Positions 6,697 to 13,418 of a stretch of 16,665 bases of DNA are shown here, in pieces. How positions within the stretch are numbered: position 1 is the stretch's first letter; the number at the start of each line of letters is the position of its first letter. Below the pieces are notes generated by a model, which worked only from the letters and a program-made list of their open reading frames with translations, was not told where the DNA came from and ran no database searches. The DNA comes from Clostridia bacterium. GTDB taxonomy: Bacteria > Bacillota > Clostridia > Oscillospirales > CAG-382. Location of the stretch: the NCBI GenBank assembly GCA_017938055.1, contig JAGBCG010000255.1, positions 1 through 16,665 on the forward strand. The letters are read 5' to 3'. Both the position numbers and the translations under genes were made by a program.

Positions 6697-7722
6697 TTAT
6701 CTGTCCTCACGGAAATAGGAAAGGCCAAGGCTTTGTGGAGGCTGATATTCTCTCTTTTTTCTAAAGCTTGATACAATCAGAACAATGAGAGTAACAAGAT
6801 AAGGCAACATATTGAGAATTTCTGTCATGGCAGTGGAGAGAGTTACCGAAGCGAAAAGAATATAAAGACCACCGAACACAATAGAGCCCCATATAGCACG
6901 CACAGGCTTCCATAAAGCGAAGATAACAAGAGCTATCGCAAGCCATCCTCTATCACCAAAGCCGTTATTCTGCCATGTACCGCCGAAGTATTCCATAACA
7001 TAGTAAAGACCGCCAAGTCCCGCAATTCCCGCACCGATGCATGTTGCAAAATACTTATATCGCGTTACGTTTATACCTGCTGCATCCGCTGTTGCAGGGC
7101 TTTCTCCAATAGCACGAAGTGCAAGTCCATAGCGTGTTTTGTTTAAAAAGTACGCAGCAAGAAGTGCAACTATAATAGCCACATACGTAAGAAATCCATA
7201 GGACAAAAACATTTGAGCAAATCCGCCCACAAATCCGCCTTTTGACGTTAAATCTTTAAGGAACGGAAGCGTTGTTCTGAAAGCATCACCTGTGAGCTTT
7301 ACGTTGATTTGACCGGGGGAGTTTGCAAGCTTTGAAAGCGAGCCGCCAAGGAAGTTACCAAGTCCCACACCAAAAGTGGTAAGGGCAAGACCTGTTACAT
7401 TCTGGTTTGCATGAAGTGATATTGTAAGAACGCTGTAGATAAGTCCTCCTACAACCGAGAACAAAAGAGCCGAAAGCACTGCAATTATAACACCCACTGC
7501 ACCTACGGGATTTTCAACGCTCATTTCGTATATAAAAGCACCCGTAATGCCGCCTATACCTCCCATGTACATAATACCCGGAATACCAAGGTTAAGGTGA
7601 CCTGCTTTTTCTGTAATAATTTCACCCGTTGCACCAAACAAAAGAGGCATGCCCTGAGATACTGCCTTGCTGAAGAACACAGGCGTAAACATGGCTTTTA
7701 ATATAGAAATAATAAATTCCAT
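6697..7722 (-). CDS. ABC transporter permease, NupQ/BmpD type (nucleoside/simple-sugar uptake)
   Basis: A 341-residue, strongly hydrophobic membrane protein with roughly eight to ten helices. It has the family-typical conserved segment near the N-terminus, MPLLFGATGEIITEKAGHLNLGIPGIMYMGG, shortly after the first helix (key residues GATGE, EKAG, NLGIPG). Later it has RYGLALRAIGESPATADAAGINVTRYK, the cytoplasmic loop that contacts the ATPase (RAIGE...A..AGI). These match the permeases of the BMP/Nup importer family, which import nucleosides with a lipoprotein receptor. Its ATG overlaps the stop codon of the preceding permease (TAATG, sharing base 7722), with AAAGGAGG at 7730-7737 on this strand, so translation is probably coupled. 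It is the last gene of the three-gene operon. Family is secure; the nucleoside substrate is inferred from homologues. Confidence 0.9.
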   Translation of the reverse strand: MEFIISILKAMFTPVFFSKAVSQGMPLLFGATGEIITEKAGHLNLGIPGIMYMGGIGGITGAFIYEMSVENPVGAVGVIIAVLSALLFSVVGGLIYSVLTISLHANQNVTGLALTTFGVGLGNFLGGSLSKLANSPGQINVKLTGDAFRTTLPFLKDLTSKGGFVGGFAQMFLSYGFLTYVAIIVALLAAYFLNKTRYGLALRAIGESPATADAAGINVTRYKYFATCIGAGIAGLGGLYYVMEYFGGTWQNNGFGDRGWLAIALVIFALWKPVRAIWGSIVFGGLYILFASVTLSTAMTEILNMLPYLVTLIVLIVSSFRKKREYQPPQSLGLSYFREDR

Positions 7723-8945
7723 TACTTTTCCTCCTTTGCTGTTTTATGTCTGAACACAAGCCTGTAATTAATAAAGAAATCACTTGCTATGATGAAAAAC
7801 AGGACAATACCCGTAAGCACATCTGATGCTGCTTCATTAAGTCCGCAGCGAGTTGCAATTTCCTTTGAGCCGTTACTGAGAAAAACAATAAGGAAAGAAT
7901 AAAAAATCATCATAAAAGGATTAAACTTTGACAGCCATGCAACGATTATAGCAGTAAAACCACGGTTGTCACTTGTATCCTTTGCAATGGTGTGAGTTGA
8001 GCCTGCAACCAAAAGAAATCCTGCAAGTCCGCAAATAGCACCTGAAATACACATAGTACGGATTATAACCCTTTTGATGCTGATACCTGCATATCTTGCG
8101 GTGTTTTCGCTTTCACCAACAACTGAAATTTCATATCCGTGCTTGGTGTAGCCTAAGTAAATATAAACAAGCACTGTCAGGACAATTACCGTCAATAGAT
8201 GTATAATATAGTTTTCCGTTCCTAAAAATCCCCCTGCGATATCGGTTGGGAACCAGCCTGCATGGGTTTCCTTGTTAATCATACCTATGTAGCCTGCACC
8301 GCCCGTGGTATCCCAGATAATATTAAAGAACAGTACCAGCTGAATTGCTATATAGTTCATCATAAGGGTAAAGAGCGTTTCGTTTGTATTCCATTTAGCC
8401 TTGAATATTGCGGGAATAAGTCCCCACACAAGACCTGCTGCAATACTTGCAAGCAGCATAACAATTATAAGCAAAGCGGGACTAAGCTTGTCCGCACAGA
8501 AAATCATAACCGTTGCCGTTGCAAGACCACCCATAAGAATCTGTCCTTCACCGCCGGTGTTCCAGAATCGCATTTTGAAGGCAGGAGTAAGAGCTATTGC
8601 AACACAAAGCATTATCATTGCGTCACGTATTGTTCTCCAAAATGGTTTTGATGAAAGAAGACCTCTGAAAAATCCTTCAAGAGGACTTGAGGAATAAGCA
8701 TTCATAATGTTATTCATTTGACGTGTGCCAAAGCCGAAAAGCTCACCGCCCATTGCACTTGCAACCTTGTCGGGAGTGGAGCCTGTGAGAATATAAATCA
8801 CGCCAAGGCATACAACACAGGAAAGTACTATAGCCAAAAGCTTTATAAAGAACGCCGCAAGCTTTGAGGTGCCCTCTCGTCTTGCCACACGTATCAAAGG
8901 CTCTTTTAAATGAGAGGACTTTGAATGTACCGAATTATTTGTCAT
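7722..8945 (-). CDS. ABC transporter permease, NupP type (nucleoside/simple-sugar uptake)
   Basis: A 407-residue membrane protein with a basic, soluble N-terminus (~25 residues) before the first helix (KLLAIVLSCVVCLGVIYIL). A large outside loop (ELFGFGTRQMNNIMNAYSSS) and the conserved RMRFWNTGGEGQILMGG-like segment follow, here MRFWNTGGEGQILMGGLA. The ATPase-contact loop is GYEISVVGESENTARYAGISIKR. This is the typical longer partner of the NupQ-type permease. The start ATG (8945) lies 11 bases inside the end of the ATPase gene, and GGAGG at 8955-8959 on this strand supports it. Together with the neighbouring permease it should form the heterodimeric membrane channel of the importer. Confidence 0.9.
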   Translation of the reverse strand: MTNNSVHSKSSHLKEPLIRVARREGTSKLAAFFIKLLAIVLSCVVCLGVIYILTGSTPDKVASAMGGELFGFGTRQMNNIMNAYSSSPLEGFFRGLLSSKPFWRTIRDAMIMLCVAIALTPAFKMRFWNTGGEGQILMGGLATATVMIFCADKLSPALLIIVMLLASIAAGLVWGLIPAIFKAKWNTNETLFTLMMNYIAIQLVLFFNIIWDTTGGAGYIGMINKETHAGWFPTDIAGGFLGTENYIIHLLTVIVLTVLVYIYLGYTKHGYEISVVGESENTARYAGISIKRVIIRTMCISGAICGLAGFLLVAGSTHTIAKDTSDNRGFTAIIVAWLSKFNPFMMIFYSFLIVFLSNGSKEIATRCGLNEAASDVLTGIVLFFIIASDFFINYRLVFRHKTAKEEK

Positions 8946-10485
8946 TATCGCCGACCTCCGTTTCTTCAGAGTGCTTTGTCATCATAAGACCAAGCTGTTC
9001 CTTTGTGGCACTTCTTGCATCCACAATTCCGCTTATTCTTCCCGAGCATAAAACCATGATTTTGTCGCAAAGGGCAAGCAGTACGTCAAGGTCCTCACCT
9101 ACGTAAACCACGGCAACGCCTTTCTTTTTCTGCTCATTAAGCAGGTGATATATGGTGTAGGACGTGTTGATGTCAAGACCTCTTACTGCATATGCCGTCA
9201 TAAGAACAGTTGGAGAAGCGGCAATTTCACGTCCGATAAGCACCTTTTGCACATTACCGCCCGAAAGACGTCTTACGGGAGTTGAAATGTCGGGGGTTAC
9301 AACGCCAAGCTGCTTTACAATATCTTCGGACAGCTTTTTGGGGCTTTTTCTGTCGGTAAAGAATTTAGTACCGCTACGATAGCTTCTTAACATCATGTTG
9401 CCTGTCATACCCATGCTTCCCACAAGACCCATACCAAGCCTGTCCTCAGGTACAAAGGAAAGAGCAACGCCAAGATTTCTTATCTGTAACGGACTTTTGC
9501 CGATAAGCTCCTGACACTTGTCGCTGTCGGGAGGACAGTATGTAACACTGCCGCTGTCAACACTTTGCAGACCTGCAACTATTTCCAGAAGCTCTTTCTG
9601 TCCGCTTCCCGCAATGCCCGCAATACCCAGAATCTCTCCGCTGTTTACGGTAAGATTTATATTGTCAAGCACTTTTATGCCGTTTTTATCACTGCAGGAT
9701 ACGTCCTTTATGATAATTCTTGGATTTACGTCTACAGGCTCCGGTCTTTCTATATCAAGTGTTACCTTTTCGCCTACCATCATTTCTGTAAGAGAAAGCT
9801 CGGTTGCCTCATTTGTGTTCACCGTACCCACATATTCACCCTTTCTCAGTACCGAAACTCTGTCGCTCAGCTCCAGTACCTCCATAAGCTTATGTGTGAT
9901 TATAATGATAGCTTTTCCGTCCTCACGCATCTTTTTGAGTATCTTGAAAAGCGTTCTTGTTTCCTGAGGAGTAAGAACAGCTGTCGGCTCATCAAGAATG
10001 AGAATGTTTGCACCTCTGTAGAGTGTCTTTATGATTTCAACCGTCTGCTTTTCCGAAACAGACATGTTGTAAATCTTTTTGTAGGGGTCAAGCTCAAAGC
10101 CGTATTTTTCACAAAGACCATTGATTTTTTCAACTACAGCCTTCATGTCAACCTTTGTTTTGCCCTTCATGCCAAGGACAATGTTTTCAGCGGCAGTAAA
10201 CAGGTCGACAAGCTTGAAATGCTGATGAATCATACCTATTCCCAAATCAAAGGAATCCTTTGGGGAACGGATGTCAACCTTTTCTCCGTTAATGTAAATT
10301 TCGCCGCTGTCGGGATAATAAATTCCCGAAAGCATGTTCATAAGGGTAGTCTTACCGCTTCCGTTTTCACCCAGAAGTGATAAAATCTCTCCTTTTCGCA
10401 CACTCAGACTTACGTCCTTGTTTGCCACAACACTGCCAAAGGTTTTGGTAATGCTTTTAAGCTCAATGGCGTTTGTTCCTGTCAC
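8935..10485 (-). CDS. ABC transporter ATP-binding protein with two nucleotide-binding domains, NupO type
   Basis: A 516-residue tandem ABC ATPase powering the two permeases encoded downstream. Domain 1 has Walker A GENGSGKT (39-46), Q-loop IGMIHQHFKL, signature SVSEKQTVEI (142-151) and Walker B ILILDEP (161-167), with ITHKL as H-loop. Domain 2 has a degenerate P-loop GIAGSGQKE (290-298, Gln-Lys in place of the usual Lys-Ser/Thr), a full signature RLSGGNVQK (406-414) and an altered Walker B region PTVLMTAYAVRGLD (425-438). Relatives also carry a non-canonical second site, but here AYAV replaces the more usual AQPT. The start is GTG at 10485, with GGAGG at 10494-10498 on this strand. First gene of the operon, about 47 bases downstream of the predicted transcript start. 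Confidence 0.93.
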   Translation of the reverse strand: MTGTNAIELKSITKTFGSVVANKDVSLSVRKGEILSLLGENGSGKTTLMNMLSGIYYPDSGEIYINGEKVDIRSPKDSFDLGIGMIHQHFKLVDLFTAAENIVLGMKGKTKVDMKAVVEKINGLCEKYGFELDPYKKIYNMSVSEKQTVEIIKTLYRGANILILDEPTAVLTPQETRTLFKILKKMREDGKAIIIITHKLMEVLELSDRVSVLRKGEYVGTVNTNEATELSLTEMMVGEKVTLDIERPEPVDVNPRIIIKDVSCSDKNGIKVLDNINLTVNSGEILGIAGIAGSGQKELLEIVAGLQSVDSGSVTYCPPDSDKCQELIGKSPLQIRNLGVALSFVPEDRLGMGLVGSMGMTGNMMLRSYRSGTKFFTDRKSPKKLSEDIVKQLGVVTPDISTPVRRLSGGNVQKVLIGREIAASPTVLMTAYAVRGLDINTSYTIYHLLNEQKKKGVAVVYVGEDLDVLLALCDKIMVLCSGRISGIVDARSATKEQLGLMMTKHSEETEVGDNDK

Positions 10486-10538
10486 TTGATATACCTCCGT
10501 ATAACAATATTTTTAGGGATTTTACACTTTAACAACTT

Positions 10539-10567
10539 ATTTTAACACAAAAATAACCGTTTTTCAA
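10539..10567 (-). promoter_or_regulatory. Predicted sigma-A promoter of the ABC transporter operon
   Basis: Read on the - strand, -35 TTGAAA (10562-10567) and -10 TAAAAT (10539-10544) are separated by 17 bases, and TG one base before the -10 makes it extended. Transcription would start near 10532, leaving a leader of about 50 bases, too short for a purine riboswitch. No operator could be named with confidence. Confidence 0.75.
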
Positions 10568-10636
10568 TGAGTTTTTTTGTTTTTCTCACATTTTTTTGTT
10601 CATTTCACCATATTCTCAAAACAGAGGTGATTAAAA

Positions 10637-11731
10637 ATGAACATAAACACACCATTGTATCCTTTAAGTACAAGCTCTTTTCTTCCTCACTACATGTCCG
10701 ATGAAATTTTTTCGGACACGGTATTGCAGGGCTACAGTCCTTCTCAGCTTCGCAACGTCTATGGGTTTGACAGCAGCATGCGGGCAGATGGTATAAAAAT
10801 TGCCGTTGTGTGTGCCTTTGACAACGTAGCTTTACAATACAATGTGGAGGAATTTTGTCGCCGCTTTTCTCTTGAAGTACCTGAAATATCCGTCTTTTAT
10901 CCTCAGGGAAGAGCACAGATTACAACGGACAGCTGGATTACCGAATCAAGCCTTGACGTGCAGTGGATAAGCGTGTTTGCACCGGGTGCACAGATAATGT
11001 GCGTGTTTGCACAAAACGCCCTGACTGATAGTATGCTCTCGGCGGTAGAATACGCAAAAACACTCCGTCCCGACGTTATTTGTATGTGCTTTGGCACACA
11101 GGAAAGTGCGGGCTTTTCGCAGAGTAACAGCATTTTTCAGGATGAAGGAATTATTTTTGTTGCTTCCTGCGGAAACACTTCGGCACTGGCGGATTTCCCA
11201 TCTACAAGTGGGCATGTTTTAAGTGTTGGGGCAACAGAGCTTGTTCTGGATGACAGAAACAGGAGAATAAGCGAGAGCGTGTGGAAAAACACGGGTTCTG
11301 GCATTAGTGATTTATTTGATATACCCGAATATCAGAGGATTTTTCAGCCTATACAGAGTCTTACAGGCGGCAAAAGAGGTGTACCTGACGTGAGCTTTTG
11401 CGGCTCAAAAGAATACGGAGCAAGCATATTTGTTTCTCAAAGAGGAGGCTGGACAAGTGCCGGCGGAACAAGCCTTGCGTGTGCATGTGTTTCGGGAATA
11501 TGTGCCTGCACAGCAAAATCAAATCCGTACGTAAAAAATGAGGGAATACACGAATATTTCTATTCACTTGCCGGAAAAACCTCATATAACATTCCACAGT
11601 ATTATTTTTATGACATAATTTTTGGCTCAAACGCACGCTACAGTGCAACAGATGGTTGGGATTTATGTACAGGTCTTGGAAGTGTTACCTCAAAAACGGT
11701 GAGAAATAACGAAGCATTGTTTTACAGCTGA
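10637..11731 (+). CDS. Sedolisin-like (S53) serine peptidase without signal peptide or propeptide
   Basis: A 364-residue protein matching the catalytic domain of S53 peptidases. It begins near the usual mature-domain start (GYSPSQLRNVYGF, 32-44). The Glu/Asp pair is in WITESSLDVQW (Glu103, Asp107, spaced as in kumamolisin Glu78/Asp82). The nucleophile motif is AGGTSLAC (Ser279). The C-terminal calcium site appears as FYDIIFGSN with DGWDLCTGLGS. The segment that normally reads SGDSG, supplying the oxyanion-hole Asp, reads SCGNTS (Asn180). There is no N-terminal hydrophobic signal and no ~180-residue propeptide, so the protein is probably cytoplasmic or matures unconventionally. It is Cys-rich for a secreted enzyme. 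ATG 10637 has AGAGGTGA at 10623-10630. It is divergent from the ABC operon, with no clear promoter of its own. Family assignment is confident; activity is not certain. Confidence 0.85.
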   Translation: MNINTPLYPLSTSSFLPHYMSDEIFSDTVLQGYSPSQLRNVYGFDSSMRADGIKIAVVCAFDNVALQYNVEEFCRRFSLEVPEISVFYPQGRAQITTDSWITESSLDVQWISVFAPGAQIMCVFAQNALTDSMLSAVEYAKTLRPDVICMCFGTQESAGFSQSNSIFQDEGIIFVASCGNTSALADFPSTSGHVLSVGATELVLDDRNRRISESVWKNTGSGISDLFDIPEYQRIFQPIQSLTGGKRGVPDVSFCGSKEYGASIFVSQRGGWTSAGGTSLACACVSGICACTAKSNPYVKNEGIHEYFYSLAGKTSYNIPQYYFYDIIFGSNARYSATDGWDLCTGLGSVTSKTVRNNEALFYS

Positions 11732-11767
11732 AATGTGAAATAATTTCCAAAAAAAACGGCGTTTGTA

Positions 11768-11796
11768 TTGAAAAAGATGTTTGGATGTAGTATAAT
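11768..11796 (+). promoter_or_regulatory. Predicted sigma-A promoter of the metF-metH operon
   Basis: TTGAAA (11768-11773) and TATAAT (11791-11796) are separated by exactly 17 bases. Transcription would start near 11803, giving a leader of about 137 bases before metF. The peptidase gene upstream has no visible terminator, so some read-through is possible. Confidence 0.85.
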
Positions 11797-11909
11797 GAGT
11801 TTGCAAAGCAAACTCAATGAATTGCACTTCGTGCATTATAAAGGCAATTCAATTCATGGAGCGAAGCGAGAATTCATGGCAACGCCAATTCATGACGACG
11901 TAGTTGTCA
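11797..11909 (+). repeat. Hairpin- and repeat-rich leader of the met operon
   Basis: In order: the palindrome GAGTTTGC-AAA-GCAAACTC (11797-11815); TGCAC-TTC-GTGCA (11823-11835); TGGC-AAC-GCCA (11877-11887); and a 7-bp stem with one G-T pair, TGACGAC-GTA-GTTGTCA (11893-11909). Loops are three bases each. AATTCATG occurs three times (11851-11858, 11871-11878, 11888-11895). No S-box, cobalamin, T-box or THF riboswitch core was recognised. A TTG-initiated open frame runs through the region but looks like repeat sequence, not a gene. Confidence 0.7.
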
Positions 11910-11939
11910 AGTCATTAAAACTGAAAGGCAGTGTTTTTT

Positions 11940-12800
11940 ATGAAAATTACAGACATAATTACTTCACCAAAGCCAAGCTTATCCTTTGAGGTGTTCCCAC
12001 CTAAAACAAGCGACAATTTTGAAAGCGTAATGCAGGCAACAGAAGCTATTGCAGAGCTTGAGCCATCATTTATGAGCGTGACGTATGGTGCGGGAGGAGG
12101 AACAAGTCTTTATACTGCCGAAATTGCTTCAAGACTCTTACAAAAGAATGTGACTCCCATTGCACACTTAAGCTGTATTTCCTCTACAAAAGAACAGATA
12201 CATACTCTTCTTGCCGACTTAAAGCAAAGAGGTATTCAGAATATTTTAGCACTTCGTGGTGATATTCCGCAAGGCATGACTATAGAAAATCCCCAGTACA
12301 GATACGCCAGCGAGCTAACGGCAGAAATTCGCTCATTTGGCTCTTTCTGTATAGGCGGTGCATGCTATCCTGAAAGTCATCCCGAAAGCAAGGACGGTAA
12401 AAGTGATATCGAAAGCCTTAAAATCAAGGTAGAAAGCGGTTGTGAATTTCTTACAACACAGATGTTTTTTGACAACGATATTCTCTACAACTTCATGTAC
12501 CGTCTGCTAAAGGCGGGCGTAAATGTCCCGGTAATTGCAGGCATAATGCCTGTTACCAACGCAAAGCAGATTAAGAGAATCATTTCCATTTCTCAAAATG
12601 CTCTGCCCCAGCGTTTTGTACGTCTTGTTGACAGATACGGCGACAATCCTCTTGCCATGCGTCAGGCAGGTATTGCTTACGCAACAGAACAAATTATTGA
12701 CCTTTATGCCAACGGCGTAAATGCAGTACACGTATACTCCATGAACAATCCCTTTGTAGCACAAAGCATAAGGAATAATCTTTCGGAGATTTTAAAATGA
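11940..12800 (+). CDS. metF: Methylenetetrahydrofolate reductase
   Basis: A 286-residue FAD-dependent TIM-barrel enzyme reducing 5,10-methylene-THF to 5-methyl-THF, the methyl donor for MetH. Visible landmarks are SFEVFPPKT (15-23; Glu17 corresponds to the catalytic Glu28 of E. coli), FMSVTYGAGGG, the flavin/folate-site LALRGD (Asp108), CIGGACYPESHPES, and the C-terminal LTTQMFFDND and VIAGIMPV. ATG 11940 is preferred to an in-frame GTG at 11931 because AAAGG (11924-11928) is well spaced only for the ATG. Length fits the family. It overlaps the next gene by 4 bases (ATGA), the mark of coupled translation. In some acetogens a zinc protein MetV sits beside metF; none is seen here. Confidence 0.95.
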   Translation: MKITDIITSPKPSLSFEVFPPKTSDNFESVMQATEAIAELEPSFMSVTYGAGGGTSLYTAEIASRLLQKNVTPIAHLSCISSTKEQIHTLLADLKQRGIQNILALRGDIPQGMTIENPQYRYASELTAEIRSFGSFCIGGACYPESHPESKDGKSDIESLKIKVESGCEFLTTQMFFDNDILYNFMYRLLKAGVNVPVIAGIMPVTNAKQIKRIISISQNALPQRFVRLVDRYGDNPLAMRQAGIAYATEQIIDLYANGVNAVHVYSMNNPFVAQSIRNNLSEILK

Positions 12801-13393
12801 GCACATTACCCGTTACAGTGCTTGACATTGACAAAAACAGCATTTGTGTAAACCACAGAGAGCTTTGTGCAAGGCTTGGCGTTGACAAAAGCTTTGATAT
12901 TTCACAGTATGATGTGTTTTTTAAAGAAGCTCTTGACAAATGCCAGCCGAAGTGTGCATACACATGTGTACCCATTCATTTATTGGAGGAACACGTTTGC
13001 GATTTTGGCTTTATGAACGTAAAAAGCCTTGATTTATACAAAAATCTTTCCCAATGTGACAAGGCATTTATATTCGCTGTAACTTTAGGAATAAATGCAG
13101 AAAGACATCTTGTTGCGTTATCTAAAATTTCAAAGAGCCGTCATTATATTTGTGATGCTTTTTACAGTGCTTTTATCGAAGGTGTATGCGACAAGGCACA
13201 AAGTATTATTTCTGAGGGCTTTGCGTGCAAGAATCGTTTTTCTCCAGGCTATGGCGATTTATCCCTTGAAATTCAGCACGACATTTTACACGCTTTAGAC
13301 GCATCAAAGCTACTTGGAATCACCCTGACAGGCTCACTTCTCATGACTCCTCAAAAATCTATCACTGCCATAATGGGCATTAAGGCAAAATAA
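12797..13393 (+). CDS. Stand-alone methionine synthase reactivation (AdoMet-binding) domain protein
   Basis: A 198-residue protein equivalent to the C-terminal activation domain of full-length MetH. That domain binds S-adenosylmethionine and remethylates cobalamin after it is oxidised to cob(II)alamin, with electrons from a flavodoxin or similar donor. The diagnostic C-terminal segment reads RFSPGYGDLSLEIQ (Arg147, Gly151, Tyr152, the RxxxGY AdoMet motif), followed by LLGITLTGSLLMTPQKSITAIMGI, matching the conserved P.KS...I.G pattern. Residues ~90-135 (FIFAVTLGINAE, then DAFYSAFIEGVCDKAQ) fit the helical part of the domain. It sits between metF and a MetH that lacks this domain, so it should act in trans. 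A similar split is known from Thermotoga maritima (TM0268/TM0269). Confidence 0.9.
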   Translation: MSTLPVTVLDIDKNSICVNHRELCARLGVDKSFDISQYDVFFKEALDKCQPKCAYTCVPIHLLEEHVCDFGFMNVKSLDLYKNLSQCDKAFIFAVTLGINAERHLVALSKISKSRHYICDAFYSAFIEGVCDKAQSIISEGFACKNRFSPGYGDLSLEIQHDILHALDASKLLGITLTGSLLMTPQKSITAIMGIKAK

Positions 13394-13418
13394 TCTCCTT
13401 GCAGAAAGGAACAAGAAA

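Noticed and set aside
9565..10380. A 271-codon + strand open frame antisense to the ABC ATPase gene
   Set aside because: It lies entirely within the well-supported ATPase on the other strand, and its translation is Cys/His/Tyr-rich with no recognisable motif, typical of a shadow frame.
10609..10616. CATATTCT as a sporulation-sigma -10 element before the peptidase gene
   Set aside because: A transcript from it would start inside the ribosome binding site (10623-10630), and no convincing -35 is correctly spaced.
11732..11767. A terminator after the peptidase gene
   Set aside because: Only a weak GAAAT/ATTTC pairing and an A-run are present; there is no stable stem followed by Ts on the + strand.
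11768..11989. A 73-codon frame starting at TTG through the met leader
   Set aside because: Its start overlaps the -35 box, it runs through the hairpin repeats and into metF in another frame, and no ribosome binding site is seen.
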